A stretch of 64,000 bases of DNA from Acidobacteriota bacterium. GTDB taxonomy: Bacteria; Acidobacteriota; Terriglobia; UBA7540. The stretch lies in the NCBI GenBank assembly GCA_021838785.1, contig JAKCCV010000003.1, positions 164,371 to 228,370 of the forward strand. The letters run 5' to 3'. The translations under genes and the position numbers were made by a program. Positions within the stretch are counted from its first letter, which is position 1, and each line of letters opens with the position of its first letter. Below the pieces are notes generated by a model. That model searched no databases. It was not told where the DNA came from and saw only the letters and a program-made list of their open reading frames with translations. Positions 52,401-62,017 of this stretch are shown here, piece by piece.

Positions 52401-53051
52401 TCAAGCCTCAACGAGGATCTTCAGTCGATTCCCCTTCGTATCCCAAGAGAGGAGGAGCTTCTCAAGAGGCTCCGACGCCCTCACGCCGTCGTACTTCAGC
52501 GTGATCCAAAACCGATTTACAGACTCAAGGATCGCCTCCATTTGGCCGTTCCACCGGGGGTGGCCGCGAACGCTTCGCTCCCGGAATTCTACGCTTGCAG
52601 TATCACCCTCCACCAAGACGGCCTTGCCCTCCCACTTCGCCAGCTCTCGGACTTTATCCAACCGAACCTCTACGAGACGTTGAAATACCTCGTCGTTTGC
52701 CTTCAGAGTCTCGGAGCCGCGCCTGACCCAGGCAGCACCACCAAAGTGGGGCGTGTCCCCGTTGAACTCCACCTCGATGCGTACGCAGGCTTTGTCGTTG
52801 TTCTGGTACACCTTGGATCTCCACAGTATAGGCGGATATATTTTTTCACACTCTCTTCTAACCGATTTTTGGATTCCGTCGGCGTCCGTAACGCCCTGTA
52901 CGGACCCATCGTCCATTTCTCCAATGAGTATCGTTGCAACGTGGCCCGGCTTAACCGAGTTCGCGAAGGCAACCAGCGTCTTCAGCAAGTCCCTAAGGTC
53001 CGATTCGCCCTTGCGTTCCAGAAGACTGTCCTCCCACGGGCTGTGCTCCAT
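52401..53051 (-). CDS. Schlafen AlbA_2-domain protein (copy B)
   Basis: About 216 residues. The AlbA_2 domain (about 5-120) shows SLLERKGESDLRDLLKTLVAFANS, then ATILIGEMDDGSVQGVTDADGI, and AWVRRGSETLKANDEVFQRL. The C-terminal 90 residues are unfamiliar and may bind nucleic acid or a partner. It is much shorter than copy A and only distantly similar to it. The codons are AT-richer than in pdxS. I chose the ATG at 53051; a GTG at 53066 is the alternative. It lies 76 bases after the pdxS stop. Confidence 0.75.
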   Translation of the reverse strand: MEHSPWEDSLLERKGESDLRDLLKTLVAFANSVKPGHVATILIGEMDDGSVQGVTDADGIQKSVRRECEKIYPPILWRSKVYQNNDKACVRIEVEFNGDTPHFGGAAWVRRGSETLKANDEVFQRLVEVRLDKVRELAKWEGKAVLVEGDTASVEFRERSVRGHPRWNGQMEAILESVNRFWITLKYDGVRASEPLEKLLLSWDTKGNRLKILVEA

Positions 53052-53127
53052 CGCTCCCCTTTCCACAAGCGGCCTTTGCAGCGAACGCCCTACCCCTTTC
53101 TACCCGACCTTGTGCCTCGAAACCCTC

Positions 53128-54015
53128 TTACCATCCTCTAGTCTGGAGTAACTGCTTGGGTTCTAATTTAGCGACGTCAATCCCAGGCATGGCTTCACCC
53201 AAACCTTCGCAGCACTCCGCAACCACGGCCGGTTCATTGTAATGCGTGGTGGCACGGACGATGGCCTTGGCGCGCTTGGCTGGGTCAGAGGATTTGAAAA
53301 TACCGGAGCCGACGAAGACGGCTTCGGCGCCCAACTGCATGACGAGCGAAGCGTCGGCGGGCGTCGCGATGCCGCCGGCCGAAAAATTTGGCACCGGCAG
53401 CTTGCCGTTCTGCGACACCCATTGGACCAAATCGTAAGGCGCGCCAAGTTCCTTGGCCTTGGCCATCAATTCCTCTTCGCGCAGCGTGGTCAATTGGCGA
53501 ATCTCGCCGGTGATGGCGCGCAGGTGCCGCACCGCCTCGACGATATTCCCCGAGCCCGCCTCGCCCTTCGTCCGAATCATCGCCGCGCCTTCGCCGATGC
53601 GCCTCAGCGCCTCGCCCAAATTCCTTGCGCCACAGACAAACGGCGCCTTGAAGGGCCACTTGTGGATGTGATGTTCCTCATCGGCCGGCGTCAGCACTTC
53701 GCTTTCATCAACGTAATCCACGCCGATGGATTCGAGCACCTGCGCCTCCGCAAAGTGCCCGATGCGCGCCTTCGCCATCACCGGAATGGAAACGGCGGCC
53801 ATAATTTCCTTGATGATCTTGACCGAGGCCATCCGCGCCACGCCGCCTTCTTTGCGGATGTCGGCCGGCACGCGCTCGAGCGCCATCACCGCGCACGCGC
53901 CGGCGTCTTCGGCGATTTTGGCCTGCTCGGCGGTCGTCACGTCCATGATGACGCCGCCCTTCAGCATCTCCGCCAGGCCGACTTTCAGTTTCATTGGTTG
54001 ATCGTATTCCCACAT
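53128..54015 (-). CDS. pdxS: pyridoxal 5'-phosphate synthase lyase subunit
   Basis: About 295 residues. It builds PLP from ribose-5-phosphate, glyceraldehyde-3-phosphate and ammonia. [44 protein letters not shown] is the conserved N-terminal part, with the Asp of the phosphate site. Catalytic lysines lie in [13 protein letters not shown] and in the later [14 protein letters not shown] region. [30 protein letters not shown] is the phosphate-binding end. The ATG at 54015 has AAAGGAG about 7 bases upstream. The last about 60 bases are AT-richer than the rest. Confidence 0.95.
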   Translation of the reverse strand: MWEYDQPMKLKVGLAEMLKGGVIMDVTTAEQAKIAEDAGACAVMALERVPADIRKEGGVARMASVKIIKEIMAAVSIPVMAKARIGHFAEAQVLESIGVDYVDESEVLTPADEEHHIHKWPFKAPFVCGARNLGEALRRIGEGAAMIRTKGEAGSGNIVEAVRHLRAITGEIRQLTTLREEELMAKAKELGAPYDLVQWVSQNGKLPVPNFSAGGIATPADASLVMQLGAEAVFVGSGIFKSSDPAKRAKAIVRATTHYNEPAVVAECCEGLGEAMPGIDVAKLEPKQLLQTRGW

Positions 54016-54648
54016 AGCAGTTCTCCTTTGCGTGCTCTCGAGCGGCTTGACAAGAACCTTGCGTGACGCCCGGAGCCGCGCCTTCCCCTCGGAAATGATA
54101 ATTCTATCCTACACTCGATTGCCCGTCTCGCCCAGCCGTGGGTGAAGCAGGTCCCTGAGAAAGCGCGGTGTCTGCAGGCTAATGGCAACGCGAGTTGAGG
54201 ACTCTCGAGCGCAGGGCGGAGCCGGGATGGATGGAATGGGGCCCAAGCCTATGGGGCAGGCCTTGCAGAAGCCCGCTGATAGGCCGCCCCAGCAATACGT
54301 CTTCGGACGCCGGCAACATACCCAAGTAGAGAAGCCTGTCGGGCATTTTTTCACCATAATAAGACGGGGCCGATTTTCCGGTCCCAGCCGGTGCTGGTCG
54401 CGTTTAACGCTATTTCAAGTGTTGCCTTCGGCTGTTCGCGACTGACGATTTCCACCCTTTTCAGACCCGACGTGGAGTGCGGCGCGGGAAGGCGGAACGA
54501 CTTTCTTCAGATGCCACTGTCCACCCCAGATGACTTGTGCCGCAGAGCACTGCGTCAGCCCAGGAATTGTTGCTCCCGTCGCACCAGTTTTTCTTGAATT
54601 AGGACGCCCTCTCTTGATCAAACTCGAGCTATCCGCCGCCCCATCACT
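54016..54648. other. gene-free stretch between pdxS and the GH116 gene
   Basis: 633 bases. It must hold the pdxS promoter. I found no tRNA, no clear hairpin-plus-T-run, and no open frame with coding character; the longest frames are Cys/Pro/Arg-rich and look like chance. Confidence 0.6.
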
Positions 54649-57381
54649 TCAAAGTGTCACCACCAATTGGTCCTTAGCTTGCAACGTTTGTTCCGCCTCG
54701 AGGACAAAAGAAACCTCCTCGCCTGCCTGGTTGATTCTGTGTGGCAGCAGCTTGTTCCGGAGCTTGATTGTCGCCACACTGCCCGCCGGCCTTCGGCTCC
54801 TCACCGTCAACTTTTGAAGGACCACACTCCCTTCAGCCACAGACAGGCTGAAACGCGTCTGCTGATCCTTCACTCGTTGCGAGAAACTTCCCCACGCTGT
54901 TCCGGCTGACCAAAACGAGGAGAAATTGTCACGATTGACCTGCGGCTTTGCCACGATGGCTTTCTCGAATCCGAAGTAACGAAAGCCGCTCAGCGCGAGA
55001 AATGGAGCCCAGCTTGCCATGGGCCTGGCGTAATGGTATCCGCACTCGGCTTCGCTCCAGGGGTTTCGTCTTTCGCCATCAAAGCGCCGCCGTGTGTTTT
55101 CAACAATCTGAATGCCTTCGGAAGCCATTCCCATATAGATCATCAGTGCCGCGACGGCGTATTCCGAGCCGCTCCACACTTCGGCGAAGTACGGAAGCGG
55201 GACACGCGGTCGCTCGCCGAGCGGATATTCGCAGACAACCAGTCCGGCTTCATCGTTGACGGCGAAAACGCGCTCGACGCACACGTGATTGTAAAGGCTC
55301 TGCTTATAATTGTACTTCCAGATTGAGCCGAGCGTCTTACGGATGTGCCCGTCGTTCACCAGAAGCCCCAGCCCAGCAATCTGCGCAAAATACTGGCCCA
55401 TCAACTGGTCGCTCAGGCAGCCCTCGCCTACCTGGTAGGTGGGGTGTTCGGTATCGGCTGGTCCCATGCCTTCCTGGAGGCCCCTGGCGATGTGGTCTTT
55501 CGCGACCGAACCGACTTTCTGCACGTAGAATTTACCGTTGAATAGATTGTCGTCCACCCACGCGCTGCCCCGGCGAAACAGCCGGCGATAATCGGCGGCG
55601 GCAGAAGCATCTTCGAGGGCGCGCGCCATCTGCTCCGCGGCGCGGAGCGCGGCCAGGTACCACATTTCGCAGAATGGGTTAGGGCCGACAAACTCGATGT
55701 CATAAGTGTTGTGCTGAACGCCTTCCATCACACCGTCGCGATTTGCATCCCATCCGCCCGGAATCCAGGCGAATTCGAGCGCGCGCTTGATGCCGGGCCA
55801 CTGGCGGCGGAGCCAAGCCGTGTCGCCCGAAAGCTGCCAGTCGTGATAGGCCTTCACGATGCAGGCCATTTGGCCATCGGCGGCCGCCACGCCAAAACGC
55901 CCAATCCCATAAGGAAGAAGCTCGCGATAGTCCATCAAGCCTTCGGCATCGGTTAGGAACCCGAACTGCTGTTCGCGAAACGACCGCGAGATGGCCGGGA
56001 AAACGTGCGCCGTGGCCGGCTCATAGGCGTAGACATGGGTGCAATTGCCAAAGCAGCACCCTTCGTGATCTACGCAGCCTTCGAATCCGTGGAAAGCGCC
56101 ATCGCTGGTTCTGAACAAAGTTGGCGTCACCAACGTGGATAGATTCGACAAAGCCGCATCTTTCACGGCCCCTGGCAGCGCCGCATTGCGAATCGCGTCC
56201 ACAAAGGTGCGCGTTCGTTCTTCCAGGGTGGAAAGATTTTGTGCGGCATACTCCATCACCTCCCACGCGTCCTTGAACCGCGTGCAGTAATAATTCCCAA
56301 TCACATCATTCTCGTGGCCCTTGGGAGCAGACCATCCACACCACTTCGGTGTCCGATTGGGAAAATGCCATGCGAGTAGGAAGGTGAATTCTGCGCTTCC
56401 GCTTCCAGGAATGCTCTTCTCAAGGCAAAGCGCGCCGACGGCATTGTAGGATGATGCTTGCGGCCGCAGCCGTCCGTTGCTCGAAAAATCCTCCCAGAAA
56501 AGCAACGGGCTTTCCCACCAGCCCGCGGTTGGCCATCCGCGAAGGTAACTTAGAGTGCCGTCCTCTGCGCCTAGAAGCGCAAGCGCGAATGTTCCGGTTT
56601 GCGGATCCGCCGAACTGAGAAACGAATTCCGCATCAGCAGCCCTTTGACCTTCTGGCTTTCGCGGTAATCGTTCTGTCTTCCATGACCGGAGCCCGCACC
56701 TCCCAGGCCGACGGGATTGTCAATCGACCAGGCGATGGATACTTTTGCCGTTGAAGGAGCGGGGTTGCTGACATGATAGCGGAGCACTGCTATGGGCAGC
56801 CCAGACGCATCGGCATCGAGCGGAATAAATGGCGAAAAGGCTTCGAGCGCCACGCGGACCGGCATGGACGAATCTTCGAAATCAACTCGTGCCAGCGGAT
56901 ACTCCCCCGTGAAGGTGCAGGTCTGAAGCCGGGGAAGACCGGGCACATTGTCCGAGCCAAGGTCGCTGGGTCCGCGCGAGTAGGGAGGCAGGATTTGCGC
57001 TTCCAGGACCCGCGCAAAAGCCTTACGGCTTCCGACCTGCGCCCAGATGGCGGGAAACGCGTACCGCGGCGCTCGTCCCTTATCCGGCCGGTTTACAATC
57101 CACCATTCCTTCAGTTGCCCGCGGCCGCCCAGGCTGATGCAGCCTGCTCCGACACCGCCAAGCGGAAATCCAATCAGCTCGCGCTGCCTTCCCCGAAAAA
57201 TCCTTGGATACGCGATCGGCTCGCCCAGGGACTGTGCCGGTGGCGCGAAAGGCGTTGGAGGAGAGCTGGTGTCCGCAGCCGGACTCACAGGCAAGGCCAG
57301 CGTCCCGACTCCCAGCGTCATTGCTTGCAGGAATTTACGCCGCCCGCTCTTGCTCTTATTCTTCTTGGTTCGGTTCGGCAT
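54649..57381 (-). CDS. TAT-exported GH116 glycosidase (glucosylceramidase/GBA2-like)
   Basis: About 910 residues. A twin-arginine signal (GRRKFLQAMTLGVGTLALPV, about 13-32) directs export of the folded enzyme. The N-terminal beta-domain begins IGFPLGGVGAGCISLGGRGQ, the usual start of GH116/DUF608 proteins. The catalytic alpha/alpha barrel includes FGNCTHVYAYEPATAHVFP (nucleophile Glu region) and HNTYDIEFVGPNPFCEMWYLAALRA (acid/base Asp region). The C-terminus ends in a beta-domain with VVLQKLTVR. It would hydrolyse beta-glucosides or xylosides in the periplasm; the natural substrate is unknown. Confidence 0.9.
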   Translation of the reverse strand: MPNRTKKNKSKSGRRKFLQAMTLGVGTLALPVSPAADTSSPPTPFAPPAQSLGEPIAYPRIFRGRQRELIGFPLGGVGAGCISLGGRGQLKEWWIVNRPDKGRAPRYAFPAIWAQVGSRKAFARVLEAQILPPYSRGPSDLGSDNVPGLPRLQTCTFTGEYPLARVDFEDSSMPVRVALEAFSPFIPLDADASGLPIAVLRYHVSNPAPSTAKVSIAWSIDNPVGLGGAGSGHGRQNDYRESQKVKGLLMRNSFLSSADPQTGTFALALLGAEDGTLSYLRGWPTAGWWESPLLFWEDFSSNGRLRPQASSYNAVGALCLEKSIPGSGSAEFTFLLAWHFPNRTPKWCGWSAPKGHENDVIGNYYCTRFKDAWEVMEYAAQNLSTLEERTRTFVDAIRNAALPGAVKDAALSNLSTLVTPTLFRTSDGAFHGFEGCVDHEGCCFGNCTHVYAYEPATAHVFPAISRSFREQQFGFLTDAEGLMDYRELLPYGIGRFGVAAADGQMACIVKAYHDWQLSGDTAWLRRQWPGIKRALEFAWIPGGWDANRDGVMEGVQHNTYDIEFVGPNPFCEMWYLAALRAAEQMARALEDASAAADYRRLFRRGSAWVDDNLFNGKFYVQKVGSVAKDHIARGLQEGMGPADTEHPTYQVGEGCLSDQLMGQYFAQIAGLGLLVNDGHIRKTLGSIWKYNYKQSLYNHVCVERVFAVNDEAGLVVCEYPLGERPRVPLPYFAEVWSGSEYAVAALMIYMGMASEGIQIVENTRRRFDGERRNPWSEAECGYHYARPMASWAPFLALSGFRYFGFEKAIVAKPQVNRDNFSSFWSAGTAWGSFSQRVKDQQTRFSLSVAEGSVVLQKLTVRSRRPAGSVATIKLRNKLLPHRINQAGEEVSFVLEAEQTLQAKDQLVVTL

Positions 57382-57522
57382 GGCTGCGGCGGCCTCCTAT
57401 CCGACAAAGAATCATACCCGCACCGGCCGCCCGATGCCAAGCAGGATGCATGGAGCGTCCGGGTTCGACTCCGACCTTGGCGTGTCGAGGCCTAGCGAGC
57501 CCCGGACGTTTGCGGAAAGGGC

Positions 57523-58158
57523 CTACACGCCTTGTAAGAATGGATTCGATTCGCGTTCCCGGCCGATCGCCGTTGAAGGCCCGTGGCCAGGGAAAACGCG
57601 CGTATCGTCAGGAAATTCCATCAGCTTCTCTTGGATCGAGGCCAGAATTTGCGAAAGATTTCCGCCCCAAAGGTCCGTTCTGCCGATGCTGCCCTGGAAC
57701 AGCGTGTCGCCACTGAAGAGCCTTGCATCCTGTCCGGGCATCCAAAGCGAAATGCTGCCGGGCGAGTGTCCGGGCGTATGCAGCGTTTCGAGCGACAAGC
57801 CCCCGACCCGCAGCCGGTCGCCCTCCTTAAGAAACTGCTCTACCTCAATTTTGCCCGGTGTTTCTACTCCCAGCCACTCCGCCTGCACTGCCAGATTTTC
57901 GTAGAGCGGCAGGTCCTCCCGATGCATCAGCACCGGCGCGCCGGTCGCCCGATGCAGTTTTTCGATGCCGCCCACGTGGTCAATGTGCGCATGCGTGGCG
58001 ACGATGTATTTCACCTTCAAATTGCGCCGCGTGAGAATTTCCTTTACCCGCTCGATTTCGTCGCCGGGATCAATCACCACCGCCTCGCCGGTCTCTTCAT
58101 CGCCCAAAATCGTGCAATTGCAGGCCAGCAAGCCAACGGCAAGAGTCTCTTGAATCAT
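57523..58158 (-). CDS. metallo-beta-lactamase-fold hydrolase (glyoxalase II-like)
   Basis: About 211 residues. Binuclear metal site: THAHIDH at about 55-61, further His in TLHTPGHSPGSISLW, Asp in FSGDTLFQGSIGRTD, and the C-terminal FPGHGPST. CNCTILGDEETGEAVVIDPGDE is the common N-terminal block. It is the short form without the glyoxalase II C-terminal domain, so it could be a general thioesterase or lactonase. It starts at an ATG at 58158; the pterin dehydratase gene is divergent. Confidence 0.87.
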   Translation of the reverse strand: MIQETLAVGLLACNCTILGDEETGEAVVIDPGDEIERVKEILTRRNLKVKYIVATHAHIDHVGGIEKLHRATGAPVLMHREDLPLYENLAVQAEWLGVETPGKIEVEQFLKEGDRLRVGGLSLETLHTPGHSPGSISLWMPGQDARLFSGDTLFQGSIGRTDLWGGNLSQILASIQEKLMEFPDDTRVFPGHGPSTAIGRERESNPFLQGV

Positions 58159-58341
58159 GGATTGCCTGTTCGCCTCTTATTCTATCTGCCCGGCACACCT
58201 ATACGCCAGACCTTGCGCGTTGACTTAGCTCTGGAGGGTTCTTATACTCAAGGCGGCGGAAGAACGCGAGGCCGAGCGGAGGCCTCGCCGCGCTTTGGAT
58301 TGGAGAGCACCACGCCTCGCAGCGCTCGGAAAGGAGCAACC

Positions 58342-58632
58342 ATGGCGGCTTTGAGCAAGAAGGAAATTCAAGAGAAGTTAAAACAATTCCCGGGTTGGTC
58401 CCACGAGGGCAAGGCCCTCCGCCGCAAGTACACGCTCGCCTCTTTTATGCCTGCCATCGAACTCGTCAACAAAATCGCCCAGGCCGCCGAGAAGGCCGGG
58501 CATCACCCCGACATCACCATCAATTACAACGTCGTGGGCATTGTCCTTTCCACCCACAGCGAAGGCGGGGTCACGGAAAAGGATTTTGATCTCGCTCGCC
58601 AGATTGACCAACTGGCGGCCAATCCCTCCTGA
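58342..58632 (+). CDS. phhB: 4a-hydroxytetrahydrobiopterin dehydratase
   Basis: About 96 residues, the length of the whole family. It dehydrates pterin carbinolamine. The active-site motif is seen in EKAGHHPDITINYNVVGIVLSTHSEGGVTEKDFDLA, with the His-His-Pro triad. AAGGAG lies 6 bases before the ATG. No phenylalanine hydroxylase gene is nearby; in such cases the enzyme may serve molybdopterin or another pterin. Confidence 0.93.
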   Translation: MAALSKKEIQEKLKQFPGWSHEGKALRRKYTLASFMPAIELVNKIAQAAEKAGHHPDITINYNVVGIVLSTHSEGGVTEKDFDLARQIDQLAANPS

Positions 58633-58721
58633 CCGACCGGCCCGCGCGACACCTGCGGTTCGTGGCACGAAATCTGGATTCACAGCGCGTGGATATGCTT
58701 TTCCTATGGATTCGCCTGCCC

Positions 58722-59948
58722 TTACTGCTCGACGTACTTGGCAACTTCGAGCCGCCCCGACTTGCTACTGCGAAGGAATAAAAGCTCGTTCTCCTCGTCC
58801 ATGCACGCAGGAATCCCGGCTTTCGGCGACACGCTGTAGGCTTCGACGACCTTCCCGGTTTGCGGATCAACTTGCGCAAAGACGGAATGCGGCTCCGGCA
58901 CCGAAAGTGCCGGCAAGCTCTGAAATTGCACGTAAAGCATGCCTTGCTCCGTGAGGCTGGCTTGCAAGGGCCTCATGCCAGGCTTAGGCGGCCTTACGAG
59001 GCGCTCGCCCAGGACTGTGCCGGTCGAGGAAATCGTGTAAAGCCGCATGGGGCTGGTTGCGCGGAGCAGATAGATGGTCCCGTCAAGCGCGCCCACCATG
59101 AGCGTTTTCTGCACGTCCTGAGCCCAAAAGGTCCCTGGTTTCACCGAGACCGTGGCGGCTGCCTTCGCGGGCTTCAGAGGATGTACAGGTTTCCCGTTCT
59201 TGATCAGCGTAGGGGGCGGCATATGTTTCGGCGGGGTCACATCGTTCGGCAGGACCAGCGGCCCCACGTACCCGCCGCCACGGTCAAAGATTCCCGTGAA
59301 CGGCTTTGAAACGAGGTAGTGCGGCGGCCCTCCCAGGGTAAAGCCAGTCACCAAGAAGTTCCCGTCCAAAAATGCCGCGAATTTGCGCGCCAGAATATGG
59401 ACGCCGTCCGGGAGCTTAAGTCTGATGACGGAATCTACCGTTCCATCGTCGTTGTACTTGACAATCACGTCGCCCGGGAAATGGTCGCCCGTGCAACCCG
59501 CCTGACGGCGGCACACTTCTACGAGCGCGTAAACGTCACCGCGCGGGCTGACATAAAAGCCCTGACCATATTGATGGGCGTACTCGTGGAGGGTCGGATA
59601 GGAGAACGCCCTCGTGTTCCCGGAGGTCAGCGACAGTCGCGTGAGGGGCAAGGCGGTCCCCTCGCGCGCATCCTCGATGGCTAGCTCGGCCGTGGGCGCT
59701 GAGTTCAGATAGACGTTCCCGTTGGCATCGCACTGGACGCCCGTTTCAACGGCTCCGAGGCCCATAGTCGAGAACTTGGTTGTCCCCGCTGGCTCAAGCA
59801 CGCGGAGCGGCACGGACGAGTTCTGTCTGGCGTTCGCGCCTCGCCCGGCGGCTCCGCGCGGGGGCCGTGCTGCCGGCATGACAACCGGGAAGAGGAGACC
59901 CCCGAAAGCCACGAGAAGGCCCAATCCCAAGCCGAATCGCCCGAACAT
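58722..59948 (-). CDS. secreted hypothetical protein with beta-propeller-like repeats
   Basis: About 408 residues with a signal segment (FGLGLGLLVAFGGLLFPVVMPAA). The mature part shows repeated blocks of the form VQCDANGNVYL, YVSPRGDVYALV, and LMVGALDGTIYLL, the spacing of propeller blades. I recognise no enzyme motif, and the middle (about 230-290) is Pro/Lys-rich. The ATG at 59948 has AAGGAGGG about 9 bases upstream. It is convergent with phhB, with a 90-base gap. Confidence 0.7.
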   Translation of the reverse strand: MFGRFGLGLGLLVAFGGLLFPVVMPAARPPRGAAGRGANARQNSSVPLRVLEPAGTTKFSTMGLGAVETGVQCDANGNVYLNSAPTAELAIEDAREGTALPLTRLSLTSGNTRAFSYPTLHEYAHQYGQGFYVSPRGDVYALVEVCRRQAGCTGDHFPGDVIVKYNDDGTVDSVIRLKLPDGVHILARKFAAFLDGNFLVTGFTLGGPPHYLVSKPFTGIFDRGGGYVGPLVLPNDVTPPKHMPPPTLIKNGKPVHPLKPAKAAATVSVKPGTFWAQDVQKTLMVGALDGTIYLLRATSPMRLYTISSTGTVLGERLVRPPKPGMRPLQASLTEQGMLYVQFQSLPALSVPEPHSVFAQVDPQTGKVVEAYSVSPKAGIPACMDEENELLFLRSSKSGRLEVAKYVEQ

Positions 59949-60449
59949 GATTGCACCCTCCTTCGGACGGCGACTCCACTGCTGTCGGCAAATTGGCCGC
60001 CCGCTGCCGGCGAACTGGCTGGCGCCTACCCCGATCTCCCTATCCCGACGAGCGCATAGCTCCCGTCGCATTCCCACACTTACACGACAATTGGCACGAG
60101 ATCGGAAGTCGCTGAGGGCTGTTCCTTCTTTGGAGAGGCGTTATAGCAAGTCCCGCTCCCATACCACGTCACCAACCCAGAGCCACAACACTCCAAACAG
60201 TGGCTTTCGAAGAAGTTGGGGTTCTCCTCGCCCCGTATGGGGTGGCCTGGAGGTTCTCCGCACCTCAACATCGGTACCGCGAAACCTCCACGTTGTCAAT
60301 GCCTCTTTTGCAAAATTTTCGCCGCCGCAAGGTCCGGCTCGGCATCGGTTTCACTCCCGCCATGATCGTGGTCTTGATTTCAGCCTATTTGCGCCGCGGT
60401 TAAGCGCGGGCTGAGCGGGCTGCTAAAATCTCTGTGGGAAGGTGAACCG
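59949..60449. other. gene-free stretch
   Basis: 501 bases upstream of the secreted protein and of the plus-strand membrane gene. A TAAAAT at about 60424 could be a -10 element for the latter. A 63-codon minus-strand frame here has several Cys but no conserved feature. I see no RNA gene. Confidence 0.55.
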
Positions 60450-60932
60450 GTGGGCAAATATGAAACAATCCTATTCATTGGTCTGATCGTGATTTACCCG
60501 CCCCCGTTTGGCCTCTATCATCTGATGGTCTTTAGGGTGAATCGAAGGCTTCCCCCTGACCGGCGGATTCCGCATCGTTTGACGCCCAGGTGGGATGGCA
60601 GGCTTGGAACCGTGTACAAGGCTTTTTATCCTCGTAGCCATCTCTATGGCCTGACGTTGCTCCTTCTGCTCGGCATCCTCATCATCGCCCCAGCGTTTGT
60701 CGGGCTGCGGATCTGGGAGCAGGCGACCGGACGCTGGGACGTCAGAACCGCAGAACCATCCCCAGCGCGCTACGGGCGCAACAAAATTTTCCCGAAAAAG
60801 TCGCGGCTCTCCATTTTTTGCTGGGCGGCGCGAGCGTCCTTCAACGGAAAGACGGAATCAATGACCGCCCGGAGTTTGCGCTCGCCGATTAACTTGAGGA
60901 CCTGCATCAGCTCGCCCTTGCCTCCCATGTAG
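60450..60932 (+). CDS. small membrane protein, 3' end overlapping the dehydrogenase
   Basis: About 160 residues from a GTG at 60450 with GGGAAGG about 7 bases upstream. Two helices (ILFIGLIVIYPPPFGLYHLMVF, about 7-28, and GLTLLLLLGILIIAPAFVGL) flank a basic loop. The first 105 residues look coding. The last 54 lie opposite the end of the dehydrogenase gene and are Arg/Ser-rich, so the frame may be shifted near 60760. I do not recognise the family. Confidence 0.5.
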   Translation: MGKYETILFIGLIVIYPPPFGLYHLMVFRVNRRLPPDRRIPHRLTPRWDGRLGTVYKAFYPRSHLYGLTLLLLLGILIIAPAFVGLRIWEQATGRWDVRTAEPSPARYGRNKIFPKKSRLSIFCWAARASFNGKTESMTARSLRSPINLRTCISSPLPPM

Positions 60933-61801
60933 GAGCCGAGCACGGCGCGCTGGCGACCGAACAGCGACTGCAAATTCAGCTTGACCTCCGCGCCCGAGGT
61001 CACGCCGCAAGTCACCAACCGGCCGTAAGTCGCGAGCGACTCAAAACAGTCCTGCCACACCGCCGCGCCCACGTGCTCGACGATCACGTCCACGCCGCGC
61101 TTCCCCGTCAGTCGCGCCACCTCCGCGGCGATGGATTGCTTCTGGTGATGGATGATGGAATCGGCGCCCAGAGTCATCGCCTTGGCCAGTTTGGTTTCGC
61201 TTCCCGCCACGGCAATCACCCGCCGCGCGCCCGCCAGTTTCGCGATTTGAATTACCGCGCTGCCCACCCCGGAACCCGCCCCCATCACCAGCACGTCTTC
61301 CCCCGGCTCGAGCCGCGCCCGCGTCATCAGCATGTGCCACGCGGTCAGGAAAACCAGCGGCACCGCCGCCGCCTCCTCAAAGCTCAGGTCGCCCGGAATC
61401 GGGATCACATTCCGCTCCGGCGCCTTGATCAGCTCCGCGTAGCCGCCGTCCACCATCACGCCAAAGATGGTAAAGCTTCGGCAGGCGCTGTCCCGCCCGC
61501 GGCAGCACTCCTCGCACTGACCGCAACTGATCCCCGGCGCGAGCAGCACTCGCTCGCCCGCTTTGACGCGCGTCACGAGCGATCCCGCCTCCACCACTTC
61601 GCCCGCAACGTCGCTGCCGACGATGTGCGGCATGGGAAGCTTCCAGGCGCGCACGCCCATCCTCAGCCAAATATCGAGGTGGTTCAGGGCGCAGGCCTTC
61701 ACACGCACCAAAACCTCGTCAGCTTGGATCGCGGGCTCGGGCGCATCTTCGTACCTCAGAACGTCTAATCCACCATGCTCATGAAACCGAACCGCTTTCA
61801 C
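60770..61801 (-). CDS. zinc-binding alcohol dehydrogenase/quinone oxidoreductase-like (MDR)
   Basis: About 343 residues. The N-terminal catalytic domain carries the structural zinc cysteines in GISCGQCEECCRGRDSAC, and HIVGSDVAGEVVEAG. In place of the catalytic Cys there is Asn in CALNHLDIWLR, as in quinone oxidoreductase-like members. The Rossmann domain is VLVMGAGSGVGSAVIQIAKLAG (about 165-186). It would reduce carbonyl or enoyl substrates with NADPH. The start is GTG at 61801, with GGGAGG about 7 bases upstream. The end overlaps a plus-strand frame. Confidence 0.86.
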   Translation of the reverse strand: MKAVRFHEHGGLDVLRYEDAPEPAIQADEVLVRVKACALNHLDIWLRMGVRAWKLPMPHIVGSDVAGEVVEAGSLVTRVKAGERVLLAPGISCGQCEECCRGRDSACRSFTIFGVMVDGGYAELIKAPERNVIPIPGDLSFEEAAAVPLVFLTAWHMLMTRARLEPGEDVLVMGAGSGVGSAVIQIAKLAGARRVIAVAGSETKLAKAMTLGADSIIHHQKQSIAAEVARLTGKRGVDVIVEHVGAAVWQDCFESLATYGRLVTCGVTSGAEVKLNLQSLFGRQRAVLGSYMGGKGELMQVLKLIGERKLRAVIDSVFPLKDARAAQQKMESRDFFGKILLRP

Positions 61802-62017
61802 GGTTGCGCCTCCCAATCGTTTCTATCGCGGGGCAGCCCTGGCGCCTCCGCGCACGGCTGATGCTCCCCATTATATCCGTTATGCACCGCCTAACCCGTT
61901 CGGTGCAGCAACCCACACTTCCAGTCTCAATCAGCAAGGCGCGGCAACGCGCCGACGCATGGCTTATCGGAACACCTACCAGCCATTGAGAGCAGAATAT
62001 AGTGGCCGCATGGACTG

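Noticed and set aside
54109..54357. 82-codon minus-strand frame upstream of pdxS
   Set aside because: Cys/Pro/Arg-rich with no ribosome-binding site; treated as chance.
60099..60108. AGATCGGAAG, the start of a common sequencing adapter
   Set aside because: The match stops after ten bases and continues differently, so no adapter contamination is indicated.
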